A stretch of 64,000 nt of DNA from Alisma plantago-aquatica. Lineage: Eukaryota > Streptophyta > Magnoliopsida > Alismatales > Alismataceae. The notes below the pieces were generated by a model that was not told the DNA's origin, ran no database searches, and was given only the letters and a program-made list of their open reading frames with translations. Both the position numbers and the translations under genes were made by a program. The stretch spans positions 883,892,335 to 883,956,334 of the forward strand of contig OY856410.1 of the NCBI GenBank assembly GCA_963693085.1, read 5' to 3'. Below are positions 35,257 through 46,136 of this stretch, one piece after another. Each line of letters starts with the position of its first letter. The stretch's first letter is position 1.

Positions 35257-35492
35257 TTTTTTTTTGATTTACGAGAGAACCACCCCCGCACGAGCGCCAC
35301 TTTTGTGACCCCCGCAGGCGGTGTAAACTCTCGGGGACCCTGCCGCCCATACCGGGTATCCCAATTCAGTCGCATCATTGGCCGGCCGACGCGTGGGCTA
35401 ATTCACTTCTGGGGCATAGCCAGGAGTCGAACCCGTGACCTCTCGCAGAGGCCGTGCTAGCCACACCGCCTGAGCTACGCCCCACCGGTTCA
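35257..35492 (-). mobile_element. tRNA-derived SINE inside the left copia LTR
   Basis: On the minus strand it begins with a tRNA-like head, has a GC-rich body and ends in an A-run (plus-strand T-run 35256-35265). It is absent from the right LTR, where CAATATCACAT continues directly as ACTGATTCACACATG at about 42370. Imperfect flanking duplications both end TCACAT. SINEs are non-coding and use LINE proteins to move. Confidence 0.88.
35411..35483 (-). other. tRNA-like head of the SINE, with A and B boxes
   Basis: 73 nt. The acceptor arms GGGGCGT and ATGCCCC pair with one G-T. The B box GGTTCGACTCC is at 35423-35433 and the A-box core TAGCTCAGG at 35469-35477. The D and T arms are irregular, so it is a pol III promoter relic of a tRNA. 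Confidence 0.85.
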
Positions 35493-36208
35493 GGATATAT
35501 TGATTCACATATTGATTCACACATGCATGCACACCTTTCTCAATCCTACTCATCAAGTGGCCATGGATATCAAACTCCCTCAGGAGGGACAAATCCCATA
35601 TCTATCACTCACCCCTCAAAAGCCCCATGTGTCAAAGCCACCCAATCATCACCGTTATAACAACCCATGTTTCAGGACTGCGTTTGATGATGTCAAAGTG
35701 TGCCCAACGACATGTGTTGTGTAGTGATTTCATGTCAAAGAATCACACTCACCACCATCACTGTGAGTACTGACTGTGACTACCATGTCATGGTTCCATG
35801 TGTCAAACTAACAGTGGGTCTTTCCGGTACACTTGTTCTCTAACAAGTACCTATGTGTTTGGTTTGATATCTCTATATCATGACTAATGAGATTCTGTCA
35901 TCAACCAACACCACAATCTAGTCTTGTGTGTCATTGCTGTCTATCTACCTTCCACAATGACATCCGACTAGGGACATAACAAGAATGTACAAACTCTTAG
36001 CATCCGTATGATCTCATCATTCAGGTCATGAACCTGAAGGCATACGTCATTGAGTACTGTCATTCTCTAGACATTCAATATGTTCTATCACTATCTCATA
36101 TGACTGAACTAGAAAGAATTGGAAGCTCGCCTTTGTTGTTTATCAAATCAATCTTAATATATCCCACCAATCATACCATGATTGGCTCTCAAGGCATACA
36201 TACCAACA

Positions 36209-36223
36209 GAATCCCACTTGCAC
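36209..36223 (-). other. Polypurine tract of the copia element
   Basis: The minus strand reads TGCAAGTGGGATTC immediately before the LTR start TGTTGGTATG. This is the usual CAAGTGGGA form of many plant copia elements. The plus-strand relative has it at about 44646-44659. Confidence 0.85.
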
Positions 36224-37640
36224 TGCGAGACAATCACCCTTGAATCATATTCATAGTGATCTTCAAACATGTCCCACATGTTACTGTGCTCTTGTGCTAT
36301 CATAGTGAGTAATGGCAACACCTTGCCAAAGTTAGTATAAATTGCATGTCTCTCATCTCTTCATTGTACGTCACACGTATGAGATGGAGTTGTCGTAATA
36401 TGCGATCTTGTATTCCTTTGCTAACCTTTAGCCACATTGCATGATCAAGGATTCCATACTTGTCATCAATGAGCAGAATATCTATAAGTTCATCTCATGA
36501 ACTTCTAGATCCATATAGTATCCACTTCTATTTTCTAACACATAGATACTCGGTATTTCCTTTTAAATGGTTTTATTGGAACACTTCCAATTATCAACAA
36601 ACTTTCACTTTTATATATATATCCTATATATTTTGCGATTAATTTTCTATCCTTTCGGAAGTTCGCATCAATGTAACTCTTTACATCAAACTCTTCCTTA
36701 TCTCCAAAGAACTAGTACTTCTCAAGTACTTATCAAGTTCTCATGGTATTCCAATAACCCTTACTGGAAGTAGACAGACATCCACTCGTCATGTCCCACA
36801 TACAAGTTATCAGGATGGGCACATCATATTGTCATGTCGTACATACAAGATGATGAATGCATTTTATTCTTGCTATGTCCATACATGCAAGATAATGGGA
36901 TGATTACATACATGATAGATCTATATCTATTCTTAGTGTTCCCATTCTTCATAAGAATTGGGCACTTGGTCTTGGAATACTAACTCCATGTAACATGGAC
37001 AAGTTTTCCCCCTCTGAATCTGTGCATACTAAACACTTTAGTACAGATTGACAATGTATGCTCTCTCTTTTCAGGTCAAGAAGTTTTCGAGAACTATCTC
37101 TATAGATCTTTATTCCTATCTCATAGGAAACCTCTCGATCTTCCTTAAAGATAATTTCAACTTTTGGATTTCCATTCTAGAACATTTCCATTTCACATCA
37201 ACATGTGGAATGTGAACACGCTCCCACTAAATCACAGATCCCTTCTTTATCTTTGACATATCAGTCAAACCCTTTGACTATATCATCAAAATAAAGATCC
37301 AATTTTGAGTTACTTGTACTCAATCAATCACATTGATTAGTCCATTGTAACTTATGGACTTCATTTGAATTAGTGGATTCATAAACCTTATAGGTTGTGT
37401 CACGTACACATCCTTGTTTTATTCCTCATAGGAATGCGGTTTTAGTATCCATATGCCAAATGCCTCAGTCATTAAGTTGCAACCAACAAGCATCATCCTT
37501 CTCAAAATGTTATCCATGTATCTTAACACTTAAGATTCATTTGCACTTATGGATTTCATCCAATGGGTGCTACCATCAAGGTCATACCTTATGGTTCACA
37601 TGGATGTCATTTAGGATGTAATGGTCATAAACCATAACTC
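36215..37640 (-). pseudogene. Copia reverse transcriptase and RNase H, broken
   Basis: Reverse transcriptase would copy element RNA, and RNase H would remove the template. Reading right to left, a DVKTAF-like segment (DTKTAF) lies at 37431-37452, with TQP shortly after. FDDIVKGFD follows near 37270. Then GIKIYRDSSRKLLDL (about 37070-37120) corresponds to the GI.IYRDRTGKLLDL segment after the palm domain. RNase H reads GDKEEFDVKSYIDANFRKDR at about 36640-36700. A decayed C-terminus runs to the polypurine tract. Many stops and frame changes separate these pieces. The same GI-IY-KDRTGKLLDL segment recurs on the plus strand at 43671, which ties the two copies to one family. Confidence 0.8.
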
Positions 37641-38584
37641 AAAATTTGGTTCCTCATATTCATCTAGATAGTTGACTCATCACATAGATAATTGAGGTGT
37701 ATCTGTTAAGGATATAAGAACTCACAACCCTTGTGATTCTTAATTTCTTTTATTAGTGTGGGGTATTCTTTTATTAAGAAGAATTCAGTTATTCGATAAT
37801 CATTCTCTAACTCTTTAGAGTATGATTCCTTCTTGATTTAGACATCACCATGCCTTAATCATGAGTTCACTATGATACATTATCATAATCACTCATAAGG
37901 ATCTCAAACATTTGGTCCAAGTATTTCATTCATTGATCTCATCAAGAATTAACACTTTACCAAATTTGCACTTCATCTATGATAATCTTGAACACTTCAA
38001 GATATTCATATTAGTATTTCTCTAAACACCATTTGAAGTATTAGCATTTGTTCTAATAGGTATGTAAATACATCACATGTATTATACCTAATAGGATAAT
38101 CATTCTCCCACTACCATTAGTGAAGATTGATTAATCATGTCCAAGATATTCATGTCTCTTACTGGTTCTCTAACCAAAAGAGTCTAGATTTATCCATCAT
38201 ATGGAAACTAGAAATGAATTTCTCATGATTGATGCTAATTAGATTGTTTGAGTTATCTATAACTTTTAGGTATCATTTTATCTTATGCATATCAAATACC
38301 ACAAGATAAACAAGGCATTTCCACAAAGATCATATCTTTAGAAATTGAAACATCTCTTTACTAATTGCCATCATTGTCACACAATATGCAAAAATATAGT
38401 GTTTCTATCTATTGGCAAATATGAAATAACAGTTCATAACTGTATTACATGCCTTTTAGGCTGAAAATAAACTAAAGTACTCCTATCTATGGCGGCAACA
38501 CTTGCCCCAATTATGAGTGCTTTACACTTTACATCTTGGTATCATATACCTCAAAAGTGTTACAAGTTTACTTTCATGACACCT
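37641..38584 (-). pseudogene. Protease-integrase region of the copia element, mostly lost
   Basis: Only about 0.95 kb separates gag from reverse transcriptase, where roughly 1.7-2 kb would be expected for protease plus integrase. I found no GPM-KYFLV integrase core, no HHCC zinc-binding set and no protease D-S/T-G here. A large internal deletion is the simplest explanation. Confidence 0.5.
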
Positions 38585-39439
38585 TTAAGTAGAGACGTCT
38601 GTAGCCTCCTTCTTCTTTTGTTCTTCCAGATAGAGAGGACAATTCCTTTTCCAATGTCCTGGCTTTTGACAATGGTGGAAATTGCCTTTCTTGGTCACGC
38701 CTCCCTTGGCCTTGAGAGATGAAGACGACTTGGACTCTTGGCTAGCATCAGAACCTTTCTTAGCTTTGCCCTTTCCCTTGCGCTTGGACTTGCCTTTATT
38801 TCTCGTGATCACCATCACAGGCTTAGGCTTGTCCTTCTTCATCTGTATCTTGGCTGTCCTCAACATGCCTAACAACTCTGACAGTGGCCTATCAAAGTTG
38901 TTCATGTTGTAGTTCATCACAAACTGACTGTAGGATTCTAGAAACGATTGCAATATCACGTCAGTAGCCAACTCTTGGCTCAGTGGAAATCCCAGTCTTT
39001 GCAGGTTCTCCACATACCCAATCATCTTGAGTGTGTGAGGACCAACTGGATCTCCTTCTGTCATGACGCACTTGAACAGTGCCCTTGAGACATTGTATCT
39101 CTCTTGTTGTGCCTGATCTTCATACATGTTCGTGAGATGCTGAATCATCTCAATGACACCCATGTTCTCATGTTGTCTTTGCAACTCATGGTTCATGGAG
39201 CACAACATCAAGCACTTTGCATCAATGGTATCATCAGAATGCTTCTTGTAAGCATCCCTTTCTGTCTTTGGTGTATTAGGAGTGGGTTCCTCTGGAATTG
39301 GAGTATCCAAGACATAGAGCTTTCATTCTTGAGTGAGAACAATTCTCAATGTCCGATACCAGTCGTGGAAGTTTGTCCCATTTAGCTTGTCCTTTTCAAG
39401 GACCGATCGCAAAGAAAAGTGATTGTTGTTTGTCTTCAT
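38585..39439 (-). pseudogene. Copia gag with one in-frame stop and a damaged zinc knuckle
   Basis: The nucleocapsid/capsid protein of a Ty1/copia element. The start is chosen at ATG 39437-39439 (MKTNNNHFSLRSVLEKDKLN), because the following GTNFHDWYRTLRIVL is the conserved copia gag N-terminus. A TGA at 39323-39325 (codon 39) interrupts it, and the frame is then open for about 240 codons to 38585. Expected motifs follow: LDTPIPEEP, QHENMG, HTLKMIGYVENLQRLGFPL, QFVMNYNMN and LLGMLRTA. A Lys/Gly-rich basic tail precedes the knuckle FHHCQKPGHWKRNC, in which the first Cys of CX2CX4HX4C is replaced by Phe. It is the best preserved reading frame in the window. Confidence 0.88.
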
Positions 39440-40860
39440 TTTTACTACAAAATGAAATATGCAATTTTAGTCCAAAAACTCATTTTGACTTATTTGATTG
39501 ATTTGAAAGGTTGACGATATAATTAGGCCTTTAATTAATTATTGATCCCACTATTTTACTTCAAATTGATAGCCCTCACCATCAATTCAGAAGATTGCAT
39601 CGTACAACCTTCTAGTGGGCAAGATCCTGAAATCCTCTAAGTCATGGACCAGCTAGGGTTGTCACCCACAACATAGATCTCTCAGGTAGGCAACTCTTTC
39701 CAATTGCATCATATGCAACTCTTGATAATATGTCATATGAAACTCCTTGCCATGATCATCTCCATGCCTCAAGGTACTAGATCCCATCTAGATCACCTTG
39801 TTAATTCCGACCCAAAGCAAACACGATGAATATGCACCCTGCTAGGGCAAACCCACACATTCATCCTTCACACTTCCACAAGATAGACGGTGCACCACTC
39901 TAGGGCGTGCCCACACTTGGTCGATCAAGCTTTTCATGCGTGTCGCATTTGGAAGGCATCTAAAACTTAATATTTAATGAGGGATTTGGTTTTATATACA
40001 TATACATATCCAATCACCACAATACATAGTACGTATCATATACATGTTATATCCCACAAAAACATGCAAAATGATAAAAGCGATGATTATGGCCATCCTA
40101 ACGTGATTCCTTGAGCCGAAAGGAATCACGATCATCTAGGTCTACATCACATGCAACCTGTACAAGATGAACTCTATGCTTTGCCTATTGAGTAGATCAA
40201 CTCATCACATGAATGACTTGCTCGTTCTGGCCCGGTCGTCTGGGTGCCACCAGCCGATCGGTTGGCTCCTCCAATCGATCGGTTTGCCTGGTCGTCATGC
40301 ATCTCATCATGGCTGCCACCCGCTCGTCTCTCTCCTCGAACTGGTCATCAACCGATCGACTCACTCCTTGAACCGATCGTCTGGAACGTCAACCGATCGG
40401 TTCACGCCTTGAACTGATCGTTTCAGTTGTCGTCTCGATGTCCTCCGTTCTTTGACATAACAGGAAATAAAATCTATCCTATTTTACATTGTAAAAGGAG
40501 AAACCTCGAGTTACATTCGAGGGGAGCAAAGGTAGGAAAGAAATCTCAAATTATTTCGAGTTACATCAGGAATAGGAGAAGGAAGATCGGTGCGCAGAGC
40601 GAGATGCAAGCAACCACATACAACCATACACAGATAGGGTTAATTGGCCATAACCACATTATACATCCACCACAAAACTTGTTTAAGGGTGACGTGTATC
40701 GAGTGCATTAATAATACATATCATATATATAATTGGGATGTGTGGATTTAGGATTGGACATGCATAAAGCTAATTTTATTGGCATCGTATGCAATAAATA
40801 AAGGCGGCAAACCAAAATCGATCATATCGATATTCCTAAAATATAGAGTAGTTGACGTAG
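39440..40860 (-). other. Long leader of the copia element
   Basis: About 1.4 kb lies between the primer site and gag, without a supported frame. It contains another group of CCGATCGGTT palindromes at about 40250-40435, like those of the LTRs. Usual copia leaders are much shorter, so this may be acquired sequence. Confidence 0.6.
40250..40435. repeat. Palindrome array in the copia leader
   Basis: Six or more variants, including CAGCCGATCGGTTGG, CCAATCGATCGGTTTG, CAACCGATCGACTC, GAACCGATCGTCTG and CAACCGATCGGTTCA, of the motif otherwise found upstream of the LTR TATA box. Confidence 0.8.
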
Positions 40861-40872
40861 CTTTGATACCAC
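40861..40872 (-). other. Primer-binding site of the copia element
   Basis: The minus strand reads CCCAACA (LTR end), then GTGGTATCAAAGC. One base differs from the initiator-Met complement TGGTATCAGAGC. Confidence 0.8.
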
Positions 40873-43086
40873 TGTTGGGTTTTAGGGGAGGCAGAGAAGG
40901 CAGCGGAAACAAAAATTTTCTCCCCCAAACCCGGAACAAGGAAATGCGTCAACGTCTATACAATAGGAAAGGATGGTTTGTGGAATCATACCTTGTCCCG
41001 AGGCTTGCTCGGCGACAATACCTCACGGCTTGCGCGGTCTTCACCACCTATCTTGGACGGTGTCTGTGCAGCTCCTGGTCGCACCTGGACTATCGGGATT
41101 GACAGTTGTCCTCCGAGCGACAGAGGTCTCCCGCCTCTACATTCGTCCACACGGACTGCCGAAAACTCCAATCTCCTTGTCCCATAAGGAATTGGAAGGA
41201 GTCGCACTCTCCTGTTGACGTACTAGTCGCCAACACACTCTCCTATTGCCATTTGCAACTGCAGTTGTCTTTCCCTTGTTGTGCCTCTCTTTTCGGGTAG
41301 CACTTGCTCGGGCTCTCTCGGTTACCAAAACCAGAGAATGACAACTTTGCAGAGCAACTAGTTGCACTGAGTTGTACTTTGAGAAGCCCCCAATACCCCT
41401 ATATATAGGAGGGTCATGGGACAGGGTTCTCCATCCCGGGCAATACGGGACTAAAAGTAGGAGTAGAAGGGTTCAAGATTTTCCACAAAAGCAACCAACT
41501 CGCAACCTGAACCGATCGTTTCACAATTGAAACGGTCGGTTGGGGACCTGAACCGGTCATTGGACACCTCAACTGATCGGTTGGGACCCATGAGCCGATC
41601 GGTTCACTCTTGAACCAGTCGGTTCGTGGTCCTGATCAGTTCCCGATCGACTTTCCTTCTTTTGTGTATAATTGGTATCGAATACCAATCCTTGTTCCAA
41701 TCAAATTCGGCAAGTGAAACGCCAGGAAAATTCTCACCAATCCTACTTTCCCAACTTGCTCGGTTGCACCAGTTGAATTGATTATTTCAACACTTGAAGC
41801 AATCATTTCACCCTGTGCATGAGCCGATTGACTCAACACTTGAGCCGACTGATTCACCCAGCTTAGCTGATCGGTTCATCACATGAGCCGATCGGTTGGG
41901 AGTACAGATTGTGCAGAATCAGTCAATTGCGATTTCAATCAATCTGATACTCCAATCAATGTGTCCAACACCTTGAACATTATGATATTGAGCTATCAAT
42001 TAATTGAGTGTTTAATTGAACTACTAAACTCCTTTAGTAATCAATCTAAACATTGTTTGTGGACAAAACTCCTCTTCCAGGTTAAATCCTATGTGTGTGA
42101 TCCTACAGGTCCATCTCACGTTGGCAGGGAAAGTCCATAACACTTATGACTTCACAAGAAAAGAGTGGTGCCTAGTCACACATCAATGCTACCCAAGTGA
42201 AATAAAAAGTTGGAGAACAACTTTCAATCCTACAATCTGTGAATGGTGTTATGGTGAATGTATAATTCCTTTGTCACTGATATCCCGAATGAACTCGAGG
42301 CATGGAACAGTCATCCTATCAACATTCATTCACTTTCTTGATCTCAAAGTAGACTGGAAGAGATATGTATGACATCAATATCACATACTGATTCACACAT
42401 GCGTGCACGCCTTTCTCAATCCTACTCATCAAGTGGCCATGGATATCAAACTCCCTCAGGAGGGACAAATCCCATATCTATCACTCACCCCTAAAAAGCC
42501 TCATGTGTCAAAGCCACCCAATCATCACCTTTATAACAACCCATGTTTCAGGACTGTATTTGATGATGTCAAAGTGTGCCCAACGAGATGTGCTGAGTGT
42601 AGTGATTTTAGGTTAAAGAATCACACTCACCACCATCACTGTGAGTACTGACTGTGACTACCATGTCATGGTTCCATGTGTCAAACTAACAGTGGGTCTA
42701 TCCGGTACACTTGTTCTTTAACAAGTACCTATGTGTTTGGTTTGATATCTCTATATCATGACTAATGAGATTCTGTCATCAACCAACACCACAATCTAGT
42801 CTTGTGTGTCATTCCTGTCTATCTACCTTCCACAATGACATCCGAATAGGGACATAACAAGAATGTACAAACTCTTAGCATCTGTATGATCTCATCGTTC
42901 AGGTCATGAACCTGAAGGCATACGTCATTGAGTATTGTCATTTTCTAGACATTCAATTTGTTTTATCACTATCTCATATGACTGAAGCAGAAAGAATTAG
43001 AAGCTCGCCTTTGTTGTTTATCAAATCGATCTTAATGTATCCCACCAATCATACCATGATTGTCTCTCAGGGCATACATACCAACA
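40873..43086 (-). repeat. Right (5') LTR of the copia element
   Basis: 2214 bp, without the SINE, with the palindrome array at about 41505-41900 and a TATA box at 41400-41407. It ends CATACATACCAACA at 43086, followed by the second CCTTG. Confidence 0.92.
41505..41900. repeat. Palindrome array, right copia LTR
   Basis: Homologue of 34375-34770. It has slightly different variants, for example an additional GAGCCGATCGGTTGG at about 41885 where the left LTR has ATCTGATCGGTTGG. Confidence 0.85.
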
Positions 43087-43670
43087 CCTTGGCCGATAGG
43101 CACTCATATATAAGCTTTTCAACTTGATACATCTCAAGCTAGGGTTTCATATTCAACCCCCTTTCTTGGTCATTTTATCATCAAGAGTGTCATCACTCAT
43201 AAATGATTCAAACATGGTTTCTCCTCCCTTCTCTATCCTCTAAACGATACTAAGAGGGAATAGGGACACTCTAGAGGTGGTAATTTGTATATTAACCCTT
43301 CATTGTGGGTAAATTATAATTTGTACCAAAATTGGTGCACAATGCACTAACATTATATAAATAAGTTCAAACTTGGAATTTAGGATCTCCAAAAGCCACC
43401 ACTTAGCATCATTCTCTCTCTTATTATTCTAAAACACTTAAGGCATGTTCAACATGTGACATTTTGCAATATAACCCCTTATCTTGGGTAAATTGCACTT
43501 TAAGCTCAAACTATCATATAATGCACAAACAGTTTGCAGATAAGCTCAAACTTGAAATTTAAACTCTACAAGAGTCTTAATTACTTTTAAAAAGATTAAA
43601 ACAAGTTTGAAACAACTTACTTAAGCAAAACTTCTAGGGTTAAGCCATAACCCAGGTTAGGGATGTTACA

Positions 43671-44643
43671 ATAGGGATCGAGGTCTATAAAGATAGAACT
43701 GGAAAACTTCTTGACCTGAGAAAAAGACACATACATTGGCAAGATGCGAAAGGGTTCAACATGCATGACTCAATGAGAGAAAATAGGTCCATGTTCCATG
43801 GAGTTAGTCTCTCAAGAGCCTAGTGTCCCAATTCTTACAACGAACAAGAACACATAGATAGATGTCATATGCATTTGGATCTATCTTGAATGCAATGTTA
43901 TGTATATCATGTTATCTCATATGTATTAGACATGATGAGAAGATATATCATTATCTTATATGTTTGGACACAATGAGAGGATATCTAGTCATCTCATATG
44001 TATTGACATGATGAGAGGACATATATATACCTACTTAGAAATCTCATATGTATTTGACATGACAAGATGATATATGTCAGTCACCAGAGAGAGTCATGGA
44101 ACTACCATAATGAACATCCTTAGGTGCTTGTGAAGCACTAAAATGATTTGTTCCTTGAGTATGGTGATAAAGAAGAGTTGGGTGTAAAGAGTTACACTGA
44201 TGCAAGCTTCCAAACTGACAAATAAAGGATTGCAATCTAAATTAATGAATGATGAAAACTATAAGCTAGAAATGGTTCTGAGCTAATGGCAATTGTTCAA
44301 AGCTACAAAGAAGCTAAGTATCTCTGTGTTATAAGAACAACAGAGGATACATTTATGGATCAAGAAGTCTATATGGGTGAACTTGTGTGAGGTTCCAATC
44401 ATTTATGATATAGTAAAAATACTAATGACAACAATGGAACTACAAGTTAGACATGGAATCTCAGGTAGTATACTATGACACTTCCATCTCATACGAGCAG
44501 TCGTACATCGAAAAGATGAGAAAATTGCAAAATACCAACTTAAAGCAAAAAATTGCTAAACCAGCTATAAAAGCACTTGCGCAACAGAAGCATGATGATC
44601 ATGTAAGGTCACTCGGGATGAGATCCGTGGGTGATTGGCTCTA
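43671..44643 (+). pseudogene. Copia RT end and RNase H fragment, plus strand
   Basis: The 3' end of pol from a second copy of the same copia family, in opposite orientation. It begins abruptly as IGIEVYKDRTGKLLDL at 43671. RNase H (VKSYTDASFQTD, about 44188-44222) follows. The conserved C-terminus reads KALAQQKHDDHVRSLGMRSV and ends with a stop at 44642-44644. Frame changes and stops lie between these pieces. The upstream part (gag, integrase, RT fingers) is missing because the giant-LTR sequence ends directly at 43670. Either that LTR inserted into this element and the far side was lost, or a rearrangement joined them. Confidence 0.82.
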
Positions 44644-44659
44644 AGTGCAAGTGGAATTC

Positions 44660-45378
44660 TATTGGTATGTATGCCCAGAGAGCCAATCATATGATGATTG
44701 TAATGGCATAATATACAAATGATTTGATTAATAATAAAGGCAAGCTTCCAATTTATTTTGTGTATTCAGTTATGAGATAATGAATAGCATAATAAATGTC
44801 TAGAGAATATTATGACTCGATCACATATGTCTTCAAGTATTACACTTGAAAGAAATGAGATCATACAGATGTTAAGAGTACATATATATATTCTCATTAT
44901 GTCCCTGATCAGTTGTCATTATAGAAGGTTGATAGTCAACAATGACACATAAGATCAGAGTGTGAGTCGGTTGATGATTGAATCTCATTGGTCATAATAT
45001 GATAATATCAAACCAAGAACACAGATACATGTTAGAGAACAGTGTAAGGACAGACTCACTGTGAGATTGACAGATGGAAGCCATCATCATAGAAGTCATA
45101 GTCAGCTCTCACAATGATGGTGGTGGTTGTGGTTCTTACACCTGAAATCACTGCACTCATCACATGTGGTTGGGTATACTTTGACATCATCAAATGCAAT
45201 CAAGAAACATGGGTTGTTATAACGTGATGACTGGGTGACTTTGACACAAAGGGACCGACTGTGAGTGATAGATATGGGATTTGTCCCTCCGATAGGAGTA
45301 TGATAACCAAGGCCTCTTGATTAGCAAGACTGAGAAAAGTATGGACATACACATGTGAGTCAATATGTGATATTGAGC
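44660..45378 (+). repeat. Partial copia LTR, plus strand
   Basis: After GCAAGTGGAATTC (polypurine tract) it starts TATTGGTATGTATGCCC, matching the minus-strand LTR start TGTTGGTATGTATGCCC with TG changed to TA. Homology to the minus strand of 35510-36208 and 42375-43086 continues to GTCAATATGTGATATTGA at 45378, then stops. The U3/TATA and palindrome-array part is absent. Confidence 0.85.
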
Positions 45379-45631
45379 TTACCTTTACTACACTTTTCCA
45401 TCGAAGATGATGATATAGTCGTTGGAGCTTGGACCTGCTGATACTCTGTTCTAGGGGGAGAAGACGCCCTTGGGATCGCCTGGATCGGGTCTCCACGTCT
45501 GATGGGGGGATTGGGATCATTGCAGTGGTACCATGGGGAGAGATGAGGCCTGGTGTGGGAAGGAGGACCCGTGGAGGGTGGTAAGCTTGGTCCACATCTT
45601 CTGAGGAGGTTCCTTATATGTTGTTCCAGAC
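45379..45631. other. Unassigned GC-rich stretch
   Basis: About 250 bp between the truncated copia LTR and the MITE. Open frames occur on the minus strand (down to 45200), but they run into LTR sequence and show no domain. The minus strand has a TATAAGG and a GTAAGCTC that could look like a promoter and splice donor. That is too weak to call a gene. Confidence 0.35.
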
Positions 45632-45634
45632 TTA

Positions 45635-46133
45635 GGGCATGTTTGGTTGCGAGTGGTTTCACTTGCACGCTGATTCACAACTCAGGAAAATTAAAAGCCA
45701 GAAAATAAACTGCAAGACAATTGTTTGGTTTTATGTGATTTTAACTCAATGAGTTCAGTTTTCAAAAAAAAAAAACTCAATGAGTTCGATTTGCTAATGT
45801 TTGGTTAGAGGTAATTAATCAATATGCTAACGTGTGGTTATCTTACCGGAGATACTATCGATAATATACATGACAACAACATGTGCATTGATATAAGATT
45901 AAAAGTTACCGCATGACTATCAAGGTTGTTAGAGAGCGTGGAATCAACAATGAAAACCAACTGCGCCCGTTTCCAGCACAGTCTGTCCATCACACTTTTG
46001 TACATGATCTGAATTAATCGTGTACTTCATTTTCGGACTGAGAAAAGTTATTACATCCAGCTAAACGTTTGTAATTGGAAATCATAATGAATTAGAAAAC
46101 ACGTTTTAGTTTGTAGCGCAACCAAACGAGCCC
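45635..46133. mobile_element. Tourist/PIF-Harbinger-type MITE (499 bp, TSD TTA)
   Basis: Terminal inverted repeats GGGCATGTTTGGTTGCG and, inverted from the right, GGGCTCGTTTGGTTGCG, are flanked by TTA at 45632-45634 and 46134-46136. The interior is AT-rich without coding capacity. Length, TIR and 3-bp target duplication fit non-autonomous PIF/Harbinger elements. Confidence 0.85.
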
Positions 46134-46136
46134 TTA

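Larger units (their letters stand above)
33741..36208 (-). repeat. Left (3') LTR of the copia element, carrying a SINE
   Basis: 2468 bp against 2214 bp in the partner. The excess of about 254 bp is the SINE at 35257-35492 plus its target duplication. The LTR ends CATACATACCAACA at 36208, followed by GAATCCCACTTGCA, the minus-strand polypurine tract. Confidence 0.92.
33741..43086 (-). mobile_element. Ty1/copia retrotransposon with both LTRs and perfect TSD CCTTG
   Basis: LTRs lie at 33741-36208 and 40873-43086, with identical termini (TGTTGGGTTTTAGG and CATACATACCAACA on the plus strand). The element is flanked by CCTTG at 33736-33740 and 43087-43091. The primer site sits beside the right LTR and the polypurine tract beside the left LTR, so it reads on the minus strand. 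Gag is nearly open, but little or no integrase is readable and reverse transcriptase and RNase H are broken. The interior (4.66 kb) includes an unusually long 1.4 kb leader. The first 230 bp of the LTRs differ at about 14 sites by eye, so it is not brand new. Confidence 0.93.
28364..43670 (-). repeat. LTR of a related giant-LTR family, split by a copia element
   Basis: It starts TGTGGGATCC and ends GGATGTTACA, a TGTnnnATCC/GGATnnnACA inverted pair. The two parts (28364-33740 and 43092-43670) are joined across the copia insertion and its CCTTG duplication. It shares the block order and many sequences with the 9991-14741 LTR, and both end CATAACCCAGGT-N-AGGG-N-TTACA. It is longer (about 5.96 kb), partly through duplicated modules (compare 29860-29950 with 31310-31420). 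Neither flank matches the other: AGGAG on the left, ATAGG on the right. It is therefore not a simple solo insertion. Confidence 0.75.

Noticed and set aside
35411..35483. Functional tRNA gene on the minus strand
   Set aside because: D and T arms are irregular, and the sequence continues into a SINE body with an A-tail.
45200..45668. Minus-strand gene with TATA box and splice donor at 45.2-45.7 kb
   Set aside because: The frames run across the boundary into copia LTR sequence, and no protein similarity was recognised.
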